64,000 nucleotides of DNA from Fasciolopsis buskii (lineage: Eukaryota > Platyhelminthes > Trematoda > Plagiorchiida > Fasciolidae). Location: NCBI GenBank assembly GCA_008360955.1, contig LUCM01004000.1, positions 110,059 through 174,058 of the forward strand, given 5' to 3'. The notes beneath the pieces were generated by a model. The model was not told the origin of the DNA. It was given only the letters and a program-made list of their open reading frames with translations, and did not search any database. Shown here piece by piece: positions 1 to 11,231 of the stretch; the first letter of the stretch is position 1; the number at the start of each line of letters is the position of its first letter. The position numbers and the translations under genes are program-made.

Positions 1-149
1 ATTGGACTTGAGTGGTCGAGGACCCGGAAAGGGTAGCTCTGCGCTTAAGCAGTTTTGTCAATGTTGCATTTGGGTTCGGTTTGTTTTAAACCTTGCAGCT
101 GTTGCTGTTTGTTTTTATGATCCTTTGCTGTTTCTAGATTTTTAGTTAG

Positions 150-335
150 TTAATTTATTTGTAGGAAGAACGAACAATCTCTGGTTTTGGAAAGTGCCCA
201 ATGGAGTTCAGCCACTTTACAGTTTATCCGGTCACAATAAGTTCTTTTGGATGGCATGCCTGGAGGGTGGGACGCAGTAGGGGCACCAAGACCGTTGTGC
301 AGATTGGCGTATAACTGGTCGGCTGCGGCTTGCAC
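150..335 (-). pseudogene. LINE-A ORF2: linker between endonuclease and reverse transcriptase (fragment)
   Basis: On the minus strand this short open stretch follows the endonuclease of the same element and leads toward the left edge, where the reverse transcriptase would begin outside the window. Residues such as LYANLHNGL and ELHWALSKTRDCSFFLQIN have the look of the basic linker that precedes RT in CR1/Jockey-like LINEs, where a run of Lys/Arg and 'K..L' spacing is usual. The assignment rests mainly on position and strand. It cannot be functional on its own. Confidence 0.4.
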
Positions 336-358
336 TTCTTGTGCTAAAAAAATGAAGC

Positions 359-1195
359 CTAGTTGGAATTGCGAACTAGAATGGACAGACGATTCCAGTC
401 AGCTCGGAAATAGGGCCTTGGATTAGGTGAGGGGTACTTACTCAGGAGGGGCAAAGTAGATGAACAGTTACCAGGCAGATGATCACACCTAGGTAAACTA
501 CATTCAGTGGAAGTTTGAACATGTGTTAGGCCTAACGTAAATATCCATTCAAGGACGTTGAGGTTTCCTGTGGGGTTAGTTACGTATTGAGTCCAGCAGC
601 CACGATGAATGTTTTCAAGGGAAGGGAGCAAGTAATTTGGAGCGGAAAGCGTGGACCAGCATATGTTAGGTGCATTGAAACCTTCAGCGAAAAGCTTGGC
701 ACCTCGTTGTTCAGAAGCAGTATTCGTTTGTTGCGACCAGCAAAAGGTCGTTTTTGCAAAATTTAGGGCTTCGGTGGACACATACAACAAGAGGGCCTAC
801 ATTGTCCATCCCGGCTCTAACCCAACGCAATCTTGGTGTTTATCATGATATCCTAACACAAAGAAGCTGGTATAGACTCCGACTTAGACAAGACAGCCAA
901 CTCCATGCTGGGCTTCACTGCTTTTCCTGAAGGATTTATAGCCGGGAATTATTTTGGCTTGGTCAGGAGTGGCGTTATTGAGCCACGTCTCCGCGAAATG
1001 TATGAAATCAAAGTTTGATGAAATTGTGAGAAGACGGATATATTCAGTTTCCTTTAACGTGGAGCGTGCGTTTAACAAAAGTAGCGAAAATTTTCCTGAA
1101 CAGCCCTTTCCGCTGATTGGTACCACGGTGAATGAAGCTCGGTTTCTTGTTTGTTGACTGTTATGGACAGAATCAACATTCTTATTTTCAACCAA
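359..1195 (-). pseudogene. LINE-A ORF2: apurinic-type endonuclease domain, frameshifted
   Basis: Two open stretches on the minus strand (1195-884, then 790-359) together read as one endonuclease/exonuclease/phosphatase domain of a CR1/Jockey-like LINE. The N-terminal part has LLLLNARSTLKETEYIRLL followed by DFIHFAETWLN, matching the usual 'LLLNARSL..K..EL...' and 'D.I.LTETWL' blocks. The C-terminal part has FNAPNICWSTLSA (family form GDFNAPHIDW), then LEWIFTLG and CDHLPGNC (family form SDH..V). In the family this enzyme nicks target DNA to prime reverse transcription. Here the frame is broken around 790-884, the catalytic block GDFN reads EGFN, and the SDH serine is Cys, so the copy is dead. 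Confidence 0.8.
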
Positions 1196-2316
1196 TTTGT
1201 TTTATTTGGGGCCTCCTTTATCTGGAGAAATGTTGCATCGTTTGAGTGGGGACTCGTTCGCCCAGGGCAGCATGACTAGAAGTGGACGGCACATGATCTC
1301 TCAGGCGAGTTTGGTATGACTTCTGGTGGGTTGTTTACTCGTGGGCCGTGGTAATGTAATCCGTCCACACTGGGCATGACTGACATGGTCCTGTTTGCCA
1401 TCCCGCATTCCTTTAAATAAAGAGATTAGGGTGGGCCATATGCACAGGAGGTAGGGCAGGAGGGGTGTAGTTTAGGGATAAAAAAGCGTTTGGCAGAAAC
1501 GGCAAAGAGTTGTGAAATGGGGCACTTGTTAGGGTATAAGAGAGAAACCGGCAATCAAAAGGAGACGGTAAACCTGATATATGGTTCACTCGGTTTTCGA
1601 GTTGTAAATGCACTCTATTCCGTTGTATGTTGAGTGGCATCCGTTGAATTTGCTAGGTGCAGTAGGATGGAGTGGTACCTGACGTTATCCCTAGAAGGTG
1701 TAGGGGAGATACGAGTTCGGCCAAATAGTTTCCATGTTGGGAACACTAGATAGCTGTTTAGGGTTGTGCAAGGTGGAAACCAGAGGACTTGAAAGATCTA
1801 GTCTACCTTTGATAGGTAGGTATGAACTTTTAGGGTTTTTGGTTTATTTACTAAATTGATGCTGAACTTTGGGTCAGCTTTTCTTAGTTGTGTTAAAAGG
1901 GGTGCGTGTTTTGGCCCGATGGGCGTAAATGGCGCCGGTAGCGTCCCTTTCTCGGCAATTTTGGGGTATGTTATGTGGATTGGGATCCAGGGATGAGGGG
2001 AACGATAGGACCAACTTTGAGGCTCGCGGGTAGAGTTGGCCGGCTGGATGCTCTAGCCATACCGACCGCCTCATTTGCAGACTTTCGCAGGGATTTTGGA
2101 GAAGGGGTTAAAGAGGACTTCTGTGGGAACTCGCACCCTGACGTGGATCGTTCAAGGTGAAATTTTTAAGTGGAGGTTGAAGGGGAGGTGAGGAGAGTGA
2201 CTTGCCTGAGTCGACTTCAAGTTTAAGAGCGAGTTCTGGGGTTTGTGAACGTAAGCATGGTTTCGGCGGTGTAGGAGGATAGCAGGGGGACCTAATAGTT
2301 TACACGCTGAGGGAGA
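1196..2316 (-). other. Spacer between the ORF2 and ORF1 remnants of LINE-A
   Basis: This stretch lies between the endonuclease (lower coordinates) and the ORF1-like piece (higher coordinates) of the minus-strand LINE. Short open frames here, for example a Pro/Leu-rich one at 1413-1640 on the minus strand, show no motif I recognise. It probably holds the decayed ORF1 tail and inter-ORF region of the same element. Confidence 0.35.
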
Positions 2317-2821
2317 CTAGGTTGTTCCTTTTTTGGAGACCAAGTACCTCACGTTTGAGCGGTGTTGCTTCCTCCGCATCCTTACAGATTTGTACAGGGT
2401 GCTTACAGCGAGGGTACTTTTCTTCCTGATGAATTCACGGGCGATGTTTCCGTCTTGGAATTGAATCAGGAGCGGGTAGGATTTTAAAATGACCTTTTTT
2501 CTTAGTCTCACAAAGTAACTAGGATAACTATCCATGTTACACGCATTTAATATGGTTTCTTCGAACTTTTCCAGTGGTTGGCTGTCTGGACTATTGAAAA
2601 TCACAACACTGTAACTGTCCCGGATACTTTTGAGTTATTCAGAAGACACTGACTCAATGAATCTACTAGCCTCCGCAAGGTTGTCTAAGGAGGGGTTTGA
2701 CGATGGCTCGATGAAATGGGAGAGTGGAGCCAGCTTGGTGATCGCTGCTTCAGCTGAGGTTAGCTGGATAACAGCGCTGATCAGCAGTTTCCCTAAGTAT
2801 TCAAATCTCTTATTTTTATAA
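2317..2821 (-). pseudogene. LINE-A ORF1-like protein fragment
   Basis: Reading the minus strand from 2821 downwards gives a helical, Ser/Ala/Glu-rich stretch, one in-frame TAA, then SYSVVIFNSPDSQPLEKFEE and later FVRLRKK and VSTLYKSVRMRRKQHRSN. The order 'acidic helix, S..V.I.N.PES..., R.R..., LYKSVRMRR' resembles ORF1 proteins of CR1-like LINEs, in which a coiled coil precedes an RRM-like nucleic-acid binding fold that coats the element RNA. It sits upstream of, and on the same strand as, the endonuclease remnant at 359-1195, as ORF1 should. The family match is by eye and moderate; the position supports it. Confidence 0.5.
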
Positions 2822-3685
2822 CAAAAAACATCAACTAAATTTGCCGAGCAGTTTCCTGTTTGCCATTTCGGTACAGATGGTGGCCCACCTATTATTTGGT
2901 AGTAATTTTTACACGGTTTGCCTGCAGCATCGTGTTAAAAACCAGTTTGAGTGAGAAAAGCGGACTATGCGAAAGAGACAAAAGTGAAGCATCCAGTTTT
3001 ATGCCAAACGATAAGTAGGCGAACCGAATAAAGCTGGGAAAACGAATTCAGCAAAATTTCAAACCGCGCGCTGAGTCACTCACGATGCATGAGGATGCAT
3101 GAAGAATCCTTAGGCAAGCGAGTTACATTTTTACTGGACAAGTTTTAGTCTGCTCAAATCACGTGTCCAAAATTCTTTTGATGATATGCACCTATGTCCA
3201 CTTCAGTGGGTTTCTCCAAAATTAACCTAACACAATCCCCCCCCACTTTAATAGCGGGAGTGATTGCTCGTCGCAAGCGTTAGCAAATCAAATGAAGATC
3301 GTACAAAGAACAGATGAAAATCTAGCGCACCGAGCTCTTTTGCGCCTTTCTCCGAGACATGCCCCATATTGGTTTGGGTCTGACATCTGCTTAAATGAGA
3401 CGGAGTTCTGCATGGTTATCAAGTCCAAAGGCAGTCGGTTCGTATATTCACGTCCAAATTATCATGAAACTGAGGCCCAGTCAACAGCCCAGATTGGTTT
3501 TTAAACCTCCTCTTATGGCCAATTTTGTAACAGCCTACTTTCTGCTGAATAAAGCCAATTAACATTTCCAATGTTTCCATCAATATCCCTTGGTGTCTTC
3601 TTCCGGTTAACTGGAACAGATTAAAGTCATTGCCTGGTCGATCCTATGACGTTCCACCCTGCCAGTGGTTAATCACCGCCCTTGT
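2822..3685. other. Unassigned stretch between two minus-strand LINEs
   Basis: No coding or RNA feature is recognised. A 70-codon open frame at 3292-3504 (plus) has no family likeness. A run of eight C is present near 3237-3244, and a short local repeat of GATGCATGA occurs near 3084-3102. Probably untranslated ends of the neighbouring LINE copies. Confidence 0.3.
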
Positions 3686-4021
3686 TCAAGGCATGTTGTG
3701 TCCTTTCATAAGAGCGCAGAATAAACCTGCACCGGATATTAGAGGTGAGGTCTTACTTTTGTCATGTACTGGAGTGTTGACACCCCCGGCTTGCTGCAGG
3801 ATGGAGATGAATTCGGTGTAAGTAGGTCCCCTGTGGCCTTTTGAACTGCCGGTGCACACCAGAGCGCCCACTGAAAGTCTGACCTGATTTTCAGACTTAG
3901 GCCGTCGCCTTAGCAACAGCGTCCACAGTAAACAGTCATATGGAACCTTGGGGCTATGTTGCTTCATGATAACAGAGGAACTTTGCTCTCTTTTACTGGC
4001 AAATCCCAATTGTCGTCTCAT
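3686..4021 (-). pseudogene. Open stretch downstream of the LINE-B RT, unidentified
   Basis: A 111-codon open frame on the minus strand lies directly 3' of the RT remnant of LINE-B. It is rich in Ser, Arg and Lys (for example RRRPKSENQVRLSVGALVC) but shows none of the C-terminal RT or thumb blocks I know from CR1-like elements. It may be the decayed ORF2 tail or a fragment of another repeat. No function is proposed. Confidence 0.25.
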
Positions 4022-4129
4022 TCTAGAGCAACCCTTTAACTTTGATAGGGTCTGCCCTGCAAATAGATCTATAAACCAGGACAGTGTTTCACCAAAGAAT
4101 CAGCTGGATGATTTTGGAGCGGTGTTGGA

Positions 4130-4924
4130 CCATTGATAAAATGAGTGGCCCTGGTACTAACGCTTTCGGCACGCTGCTGGCGTAGAAGCGTTGCTGAGCA
4201 CCTGGTTCCTATCCTGGCATGAAATATGTCTTGTAAGAAAGGCCCTAAGAGCTCTGGTACATCTAACCCCAGAAGTCAACAGATTTTGGAAAAAGTAAGT
4301 ATATGCGATGATTGACTAAATCAAACGCTGTACTAAAGTCGAAATAACGTAATTCAGTCTGCTTACCTTGATCAGATAAGTCAGTGACTTCATCTAAAAA
4401 GCACAGGTGCCTGGTGGATCAAGAAAGCTTTATGAATTCTTGCTGGTTTAGATAGATAATAGAAACCGCTTGTGAATGTTGAGAGATATGGGCCCGGATT
4501 AACCGCTGCATCAACTTACACAGTTTGCAAAAGCCGGCAGATAGAGCCGGCGATGATACCGACTAAAGGCTTGATGATGGCCTTCACAGTGTCATCTGGT
4601 CCTGCAGATATGCTTTTGTTTAACCTCTTCAGTTGCTTCCGCACATCAAAACGTCCCCAGTGAAGTGCTGCAGGGATCCGGAGTCACTCCTGTCAACTCT
4701 GAGCGCTTCATGGAAGTGCTGATCTTGTAGGTCTGCTTCTCCTGGTCATCCACGATGGCCTGATCTCTAGGCTTTAACGAATTGATGGCATTCCTAAATA
4801 GGCTATTTAGCTGCATGTTGGGCCACTTAGCGCATTGTGCTAGTTTAAGCCAAAATTCAATCTTTTCATGCTGGATAGGATATACTGCGCCGTCACAATT
4901 TGTGTGAGCTAGATCGAATTTCAC
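4130..4924 (-). pseudogene. LINE-B reverse transcriptase fragment
   Basis: On the minus strand, 4924-4540 gives a basic N-terminal stretch and then LKRLNKSISAGPDD followed by IIKPLVGI, the fingers motif (L..LN.NKSAGPD... I.K.L). From about 4400 to 4315 the frame reads FLDEVTDLSDQGKQTEL and YFDFSTAFDLVNHRI, the palm motif A with its catalytic Asp. At about 4155-4140 PKALVPGPLIL corresponds to the 'PQGSVLGPLLF' block. Order and spacing match a CR1/Jockey-like RT. Several stops lie between blocks and the section between fingers and palm is degraded, so this is a pseudogene. It follows the endonuclease tail at 5102-5362 on the same strand. Confidence 0.8.
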
Positions 4925-5101
4925 TAGTTCTGCCCTTCATAGTGGATCCGGCAGCGTTGATTCCGCCGCTTGAACGCCCTTGTAATGGATACTATTAAAA
5001 ATGTCTTTGTATTGCAATCCCTAATTCTCGAGTGTGCAAATTTGTTTTGCGGGTTAACTAGGGGTTCTCTGACTATCCTCCATCTTTCCTTTACTTCGGC
5101 C

Positions 5102-5362
5102 TCATCTGCCGTGACCCAAGTAAATTACAACGATTTTGTTTGGAGTTTGGTTAAGACTGCTAATTTTCAGTGCCCAACTTGAGTTCCCTGAGTGAGGCCA
5201 ACACAGTGTAGTTTTCATTCTTACGTGATCACCTTCGCCCAGCGGGAAGAGACGCTGAAATTCCGTGACGTCACTTGCCTGGTTTGCAAATACGTGGGTA
5301 CGTAGAGCCTTCTTTTCATAAGATGCGTGATTTCCCTTAAATATCTGGTGCGGTTTACTCAA
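5102..5362 (-). pseudogene. LINE-B endonuclease C-terminal fragment
   Basis: The minus-strand frame contains TEFQRLFPLGEGDHVRMKTT, close to the C-terminal endonuclease block of LINEs (family form 'v..lpPLG.SDH..v.f.l'), with the catalytic-site Asp-His pair kept and the preceding Ser replaced by Gly. It lies just upstream (minus sense) of the RT remnant 4924-4130. The N-terminal part of the domain is not recognised, although minus-strand open frames continue to about 6340. Confidence 0.65.
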
Positions 5363-8172
5363 CTGGAACCAAACGAATAGGTTTGGTTACACTCTATAAA
5401 TAGCGCACCACAAAATGGTGCAGTCCTCTTTTGCATGTAAAGCCTGCGGTGAGCAAGTTCTTGCCGTGAGTTGTCATCGTATCCATTTTTTAGTCAACTA
5501 GTGCATTGTGATATTTTCCGCCGAGTTGGAGCCGCTTTCCTAGACATAAAACTGAGCTTAATTTTTATGAACCTTGAATGTTGAATTACTAACTGATTAG
5601 CCGTTTTGCTGTTATTTTGTCTGAGGTAGCATTGTCAAGTTTGCAACTTTGATTTTAATCCAACTCAAACAATCTTGTAATTTATAGCACAAATTCTATT
5701 TTCCCATCCATCTGTTTCCAAGATAGGACAAGCCTGTTGGCCTGTTCACTCATTTTTCTACCTGCAACTTTTCTGAAGTCTCAAAGCCGTCAAGCCGTTA
5801 AGGCGTACCATTTGACTCAGGCAATTTTGTCTTACTCATCAATGTCGAACACATTTTTTACTGCAGATGGCCTTTTTACCGGTTTTATCTGTGGTAGGAC
5901 ACCTTCGGCCTATTAGTTTACCATACGGACAATTTTGTATAAGGAAAATCTGGAAAGATGAAACTTTGCGCTGCTAAGTAGCATTTGGCAAGTAACTTTG
6001 CTCCTTTTATAAATATATATATATGCATATCGGTGTATTTCTCAAATGCATCGAGAGACTTGCTTGGTTGGATGATCAAATGCTGTAGGAGCATTGCAAG
6101 TCACATCGAACAAGCACGTAAATATTCGGGTACAAAATGAGGGGGATCAGCAAAACTGGCATACTAGGGGAAACATGGTGTTTGTACGCACCAATAATGC
6201 GTATGGCAGACGTAGAGTTCAAATGGAAGATGGCGTCGGATTTTGAGATGTCTGTAGTATTTGGATTTAAAGGGTCTATAAAATGGACATGAATGTTAAA
6301 CTGCCATGAAGATAGTCTCCGAAGACCTTGAGTGAAAGGCAAAATCTTGTGAAAAACGGACCAAAACAGCTGACGGGGAGAGTATTGATGGCCGATAAAG
6401 TCCCTGCATTAAACGGATATGAAAAAGAACGTCTGTCATTTTGCCATGGATTCTGAATATAGTTAGAAGCCATTTGAAAATGCGGAGGGACGAAGAACAC
6501 TAAATAAGTACATTATTGCTCGCCGAGTTTTTCTCCGCTGTTTCTATCTATATCATCCTGTTGTACATTGTCCGCATTGCACTCGTAAGGGAAGTAAATC
6601 GACCTACAAAAATGCAGAGAACTCTCAACATACATTTCAAGATACGCACAAGGAAACAGACTTACCAGCCACCCAACAAACGACTGCGCCGCATGTCTCA
6701 TCAAATTGCCTCCACCTCTGAAAGCAAGGTAGACGATGACAAGAGTGATCAGGTCTAGCGTCGTCACGTGAACAACCATAGCAAATCCACCAATAGTGAA
6801 CCATTGAATGAGACTTCCAACCCGATGCTCCACCTAATATCTTTAGCTTCACTGAGCAGTACCAACAAGCTCCTAATGCAGATCACATCCCATCTACCTG
6901 CTGCTTCAATAGTCACCCTAACCCGACCCACAGAAAAGGACTCCGCACATGATTTCCATTTTAACCGGCTCATAACCTTTGGCCACAAGCTTCTCACTCC
7001 CACGTGCGCGGTGTCCATCCGGCCTGTAATCGGAAGTTCTCCTAACTCCTCTTAAATTCCAAAAAATAGAGTTGCAAGTCAATTTCCTGAAGTTTGGTCG
7101 TCGCTGACAAAAGCCCGAAGACGTTTGAAAACATTTCAGGGCAGGACATACACCCCAAATGGCCTCTAGTTCTGCCAGTGGCATCGCTGGCTACTCAAAA
7201 GAGGGCCAGTTCCACCAACCCGCCAGTGGAACATCCAATAAAAGTGTTGTTGCATCTGCCGCTCAACCAATCCCAAATGAGCGATTAACTACTGCCTCTT
7301 TTCAGCCTAATATATATCACCCCAAACCCTCCTCAAATATCATATCTAACTTATATCTCCCCGGGCCGCCCACTGTGAACTATGGCTCGCACTCTCCACA
7401 GTCTGGCCACTATACCCAAACTGACAAGTGTTGCTCTCTTCCTACTGTTTGCAACACCCTCATAAACCCAAAGACACGAAAACCGCCGTTTTCAACCGTT
7501 AGTTCAGTCTTCCAGTAATGCATCCTATCCACAAAATTTCTGCCCCGGGGGCAGAGAAATCCCACCCACCAGCATTCCTAACCATTCTCTTCCTGGCTAC
7601 CCCTCCACCAACAACTACTCTTCACCATTCACTAACCTATTTATTCTGAAAAGTGCTGCTCACCAGCCGTTCCTTTCAAGGTTTGTATTAGCACCTGCCG
7701 ATTTGGTTCCAAAAAAATTGTTTCCCCTTCTGCGGGGACCTACCTACTTGGGGTCTGTAGTTTATAATAATACCAATAGTTTATATTTCTCTACTTGCGA
7801 GAGGCATGTAAAAAGCAAGAGAAAATTTTTGCAAGGGCGATGCACGGGAAAAATGGGTCCCTAGCCCAGTTATCTCGGAGATGGCTGCAATTAACTGGCT
7901 CTACTTACGTAGTTATCCATAAAGTAATATGACAACAATAACCTTCGGCATTTCTGGTTCCGAATTTTGCATCATCCGATCCCATAAACAATCAAGTACG
8001 GCCTGTAACTATTCGCCATGCCTCTACACAAATTTTCAAGCTCCGTCGGTTCTAAATGTTCCTCAAAAGCTTCCCTCGAGCCCAGTAAGTCAATCCTCCT
8101 TGCTTTCCTTCGGCTAATCAGGCCCCACTGCGGACTGTTAGCCTCCTTGTTAAACCACTGAGCATTGACTGA
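5363..8172. other. Unassigned region before the plus-strand LINE
   Basis: No family could be assigned. Several short open frames overlap in both directions (6276-6852 minus, 6516-7055 plus). A Ser/Pro-rich plus-strand frame at 7159-7518 lies where the ORF1 or the 5' part of the plus-strand LINE (endonuclease from 8173) would be expected, but it carries no diagnostic motif. An AT dinucleotide run is present near 6010-6025. Confidence 0.3.
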
Positions 8173-8800
8173 ACATCCAACTTTTCTCTGATTCTGCTTA
8201 ACGCGCGATCCCACCCAAACAACATTAGCACCTTGAAACGTTTTGCACATAATCACTCCTACGAAATCATTCTAGTCACTGAAGCATGGTGGACGGGATA
8301 CACACTATTAAACCAAACATTTTTGAGTAGTTACACACCTTTCTAATGCATCGAACTAACCGGCATGAAGGTAGTTGCCTCCGCTTCCTTCCTCATCCGA
8401 CGAGTGTTAGACATTTTCCTGGCTGTCTATACGTATGCAGAGCTTTATCTTGCACCTTGGATGTGTTTGCTGACCTCCATCATCAAACAACTTTGAGCTA
8501 CCTCAACTCATTGTGGCGTTCGACTAAGCAGCATCGATTCGTGAGTAAGCGAAACTTATAGCAGGAAAATTTACCGCTTCTAAGATCTGCTGGTCCACCA
8601 AGGCTGCCCCTCCGCAGTTCCTTAACTTCGTTAGTGAAACCCACGTAGAAGGTTGGACGTATTGCAAACCCCAACAGGGGAAACAATGTCCTTGATTTTG
8701 TATTCAGCCACGGTCTCCCCAAGGTTGATTCCTTCGTGCTAGATAACTTACGGGTCGTGACCACAAGATGGTCTCCTGCTTTCTTCATATTCATTCCAGA
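8173..8800 (+). pseudogene. LINE-C endonuclease domain, frameshifted
   Basis: From 8173 the plus strand reads FSLILLNARSHPNNISTLKR and then YEIILVTEAWWTG, the start of a CR1/Jockey-like endonuclease (LLNARS, TE-W catalytic Glu kept). The frame shifts near 8345 to HRTNRHEGSCLRF (from 'R..GRGGGCL'), and again to IANPNRGNNVLDFVFSHG at about 8655-8710 (from 'PTR....LDLVLTN', the C-terminal block). At least two frameshifts and several stops break it. It is followed on the same strand by the linker and RT of the same element. Confidence 0.8.
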
Positions 8801-8839
8801 CCCCGAATGGCTGCAACTGCCAACCATTCCGCGGGTGTC

Positions 8840-9307
8840 GCTTAAAAATTAGCAAACTGGGCTGGTATGCCTGCCGCTCTAGAGAGGCTTCACTAGTCTG
8901 ACATTTTCCTTTCATCTGGTTGCAATAAGCTGCCGACATTATACATACAAACTCGAACTCGACTAGTAACAGGCTCACCCTCCTGACACAGCCCAACTCC
9001 GGCCAACGCAAACGATCAAAATCTGCAAATATAAGAAGGTTATTAAACTGCAGAATATCTACACGCAAACCTTAGACTTTTCCATGTTACTGAAAATAAA
9101 TCGACTTCAAAAAGACCTGCTTTTCGCAACCGAGAGCTAACTTTGTAGGCAGGACCAAATTAGTTTTCAGCAACTGAATCCCAGCCCGCATGTGAGCAGA
9201 CCTCTACAGTCCCGCATTATTCGCAATAAATCGAGTACTTCTAAGTAAATCATGCACAACAGCTAGCAGCTCGATGATCCGAAGGAAATTGTCAAAGCTT
9301 TTAGGTC
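8840..9307 (+). pseudogene. LINE-C endonuclease-RT linker
   Basis: Between the endonuclease and RT remnants the plus strand reads NWAGMPAALERLH near 8850-8890, a typical 'DW..M...LE' block that follows the endonuclease in CR1-like ORF2, and later RLQKDLLFATES near 9100-9140. Stops are frequent. This connects 8173-8800 with 9308-9880 as one element. Confidence 0.55.
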
Positions 9308-9880
9308 ATGCCTCTTCTCTACCATCAGTGTCGACATTGCCATCGAATTACCCACCTTCTCTACGCTGACAGTTCAACCACTGTTGCCCACCGTATTTAA
9401 TACAGATAAAATAGGGAAGGCTCTCGCCATCATCAAACCATCTTACCGACCTGGACCAGAAGGTGTTTCCCCTCCCTATTCCGCTTCGGCATACCAGATA
9501 TTGCACTTCGTTTGTTAAACCTGTTTGCCTCCTCCATGTCGACTGGGGTATTTCCCGTTTAGTGGAAAGTCCCCACCGTTGTTCCTCTCCACAAAAATGG
9601 ACCAATGTACGATCCACAAAACAACCGTCCAATAAAGCGGACACCCATCCCGGCCAGACTCAAGAAGACTGTTGTCAAGCGCCAGCCAATCGACTTTCTA
9701 ATGACCAATGGCATAATTTGTGAGTCGCAGCACGGTTTTCTTTAGTGCAGATCGTGTACTTCATGTCACCATGCTTTTTTGTTCTGGTTATTCTACTCGT
9801 CGATAAGAAAAGTGCTATTATATTGATCTTCCTTGACACGACCAAGGCGTCTCTCCCCATAGTGACCGCTTACATCAACC
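9308..9880 (+). pseudogene. LINE-C reverse transcriptase, first half (fingers to motif A)
   Basis: The plus strand carries, in successive frames, CLFSTISVD near 9310, KALAIIKPSYRPGPEGVSP near 9417-9475 (family 'L..LKPSKSPGPDG..P'), KVPTVVPLHKNG with DPQNN and later CESQHGF at about 9720-9741 (family 'W..A.V.PI.KKG....NYRPISL' and 'QHGFR'), and FLDTTKA at about 9828-9850 (motif A 'FLDF.KAFD', first catalytic Asp retained). Frames change at least twice. The reading stops making sense after about 9880 and resumes only at 11232, so the RT is split by an insertion. Confidence 0.85.
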
Positions 9881-10044
9881 ATACCCACTGGCTCCTGACC
9901 ATTTCTTGTTTCGAAAGGCACGGCCCCCTAGAGCGGCATATAATCCTTGATTACCAAGTGGAATTTAGTCAGTCCCTAGTGCATCCATCTTTGTAGTTCG
10001 ACCATTATTTAGATCGGCAGCAGTTACTCCCTATCCGTCCTATT

Positions 10045-10134
10045 AAATACCGGCTCATTCTCCTTACTCACAGTGTGGACGATCCTACCAAATACCGGTT
10101 CATTCTGTTTACTCATAGCGCAGACGATCCGCAC
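10045..10134 (+). repeat. 45-bp direct tandem duplication, two copies
   Basis: The segment starting AAATACCGGCTCATTC at 10045 is followed without gap by AAATACCGGTTCATTC at 10090. Both units run through TTACTCA...GACGATCC with scattered differences. The divergence shows that the duplication is not recent. Confidence 0.8.
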
Positions 10135-10937
10135 ACTAGACTAGCCAGCCCACCTATTTAAAAAACGTATATATATATGTATATATTTATGTCTATAAAA
10201 AAGAAAACCCAGACTCCTCAGTCACCGTCCGTATATTTTGAATTGTTCTATGCGCCCTAGTAACTTCCTTCTCTGAGCTGCCTGTAAGATTGATCGCTTC
10301 TTAATCTGCAGCTGGCAGCTAGGCCAGACTGCCGTCCGTCTTTTTCTCTCTTCCAGGCCCTATAGTCCTGTTTGGATAGAAACAATTCCCCAATGGTCTG
10401 GCGATAATCCGATCCTGGAAAGACGATTTCTTCACACAAGTCCACCAGACATTGACCCATTTGACTCCGGTTCTCCTTCTTTTCCAAAGCCACGTTCATC
10501 TCTAGACCAAGCTCAAATTAGGAACGCAAAATTGCTCGAAGCAAACCTCGTGTATTAGTATTGCGATGGCACAATACCCATCCTTTGTCGCCGCTCTCCT
10601 TGCTTAATCGGTCTGTGCCTTCTGAATTTTTGAGTTTTATACTGCCTTTTTGATATCCAGTCTGGTTTTTGCTCATCTCTATTCCGTTATCGCATCCATA
10701 CTGATACTCATCTCCACCCTATGACTCTCTTGACTATCGTGTACCCCGGCCAACAGGCGGCGACAGCCATTGCCCTCCAGCCATACTTTGCGCCCGCGAT
10801 ACGCACCTTTGTTGCATTCAAACAATATAACTCGCAGTGCAGGACTGGAATGCAACCACAGAAAAATCTTTGCGAACCATTACCTAGCTTTGAATTAAAG
10901 CCCTCTGCTCGGAAAACCACATTGCCTGTTGTGATCC

Positions 10938-11205
10938 TGTGAGCGAAACGACATTGCATTGTATGTTTGGTTTCCGTTTTCCATGGCTTCATTGTGCCTT
11001 CCTGGCCTAATTTTGATGTTATGTTACTCATGACTCTCGTATGTCAAGAGATATATAAAAACAAACAAGCCTCCCAAATCACTAGAGGTCGCTTTCACCC
11101 CCTGTCTTTTCGATTCACATAGTCCGTATTTCCATGTGCATCATCTACGTAAAAAATTGATCTTGCCTTGCGCATGCATCTCGCAAATCGAGAAATATAC
11201 ATTAT
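10938..11205 (+). repeat. Repeat family R1, copy 1 (268 bp)
   Basis: This segment (TGTGAGCG... to ...CGAGAAATATACATTAT) is almost identical to the reverse complement of 15421-15688; only a few mismatches and small indels are visible along the length. Its right end, CTCGCAAATCGAGAAATATA, is also shared with partial copies at 12820-12975 and 22447-22540. It contains TATATAAA near 11052 and starts TG and ends in CA, so an LTR is possible. Shared right ends with differing left ends also fit a 5'-truncated non-LTR element. It forms the right end of the insertion that splits the LINE-C RT. Confidence 0.8.
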
Positions 11206-11231
11206 GAATGACTGTTACTAAAATTAAATCC

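Larger units (their letters stand above)
9881..11231 (+). mobile_element. About 1.35-kb insertion inside the LINE-C RT
   Basis: In an intact CR1-like RT only about 20-25 residues separate motif A (here FLDTTKA, ending near 9850) from the 'G..GPL..WL.SYL' block (here from 11232). In this copy about 1.35 kb lies between them and shows no LINE RT coding. Its last 268 bp (10938-11205) are a dispersed repeat also present inverted at 15421-15688. It further contains a 45-bp tandem duplication (10045-10134). The left insertion edge is inferred only from loss of RT similarity; no target-site duplication could be confirmed. Confidence 0.55.

Noticed and set aside
359..790. 143-codon frame as a host gene
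   Set aside because: It reads as the C-terminal half of a LINE endonuclease (FNAP, LEWIFT and DHLP blocks).
6513..7184. Overlapping plus and minus open frames as a LINE ORF1
   Set aside because: The position would suit the ORF1 of LINE-C, but no zinc-knuckle, RRM or coiled-coil pattern could be defended on either strand.
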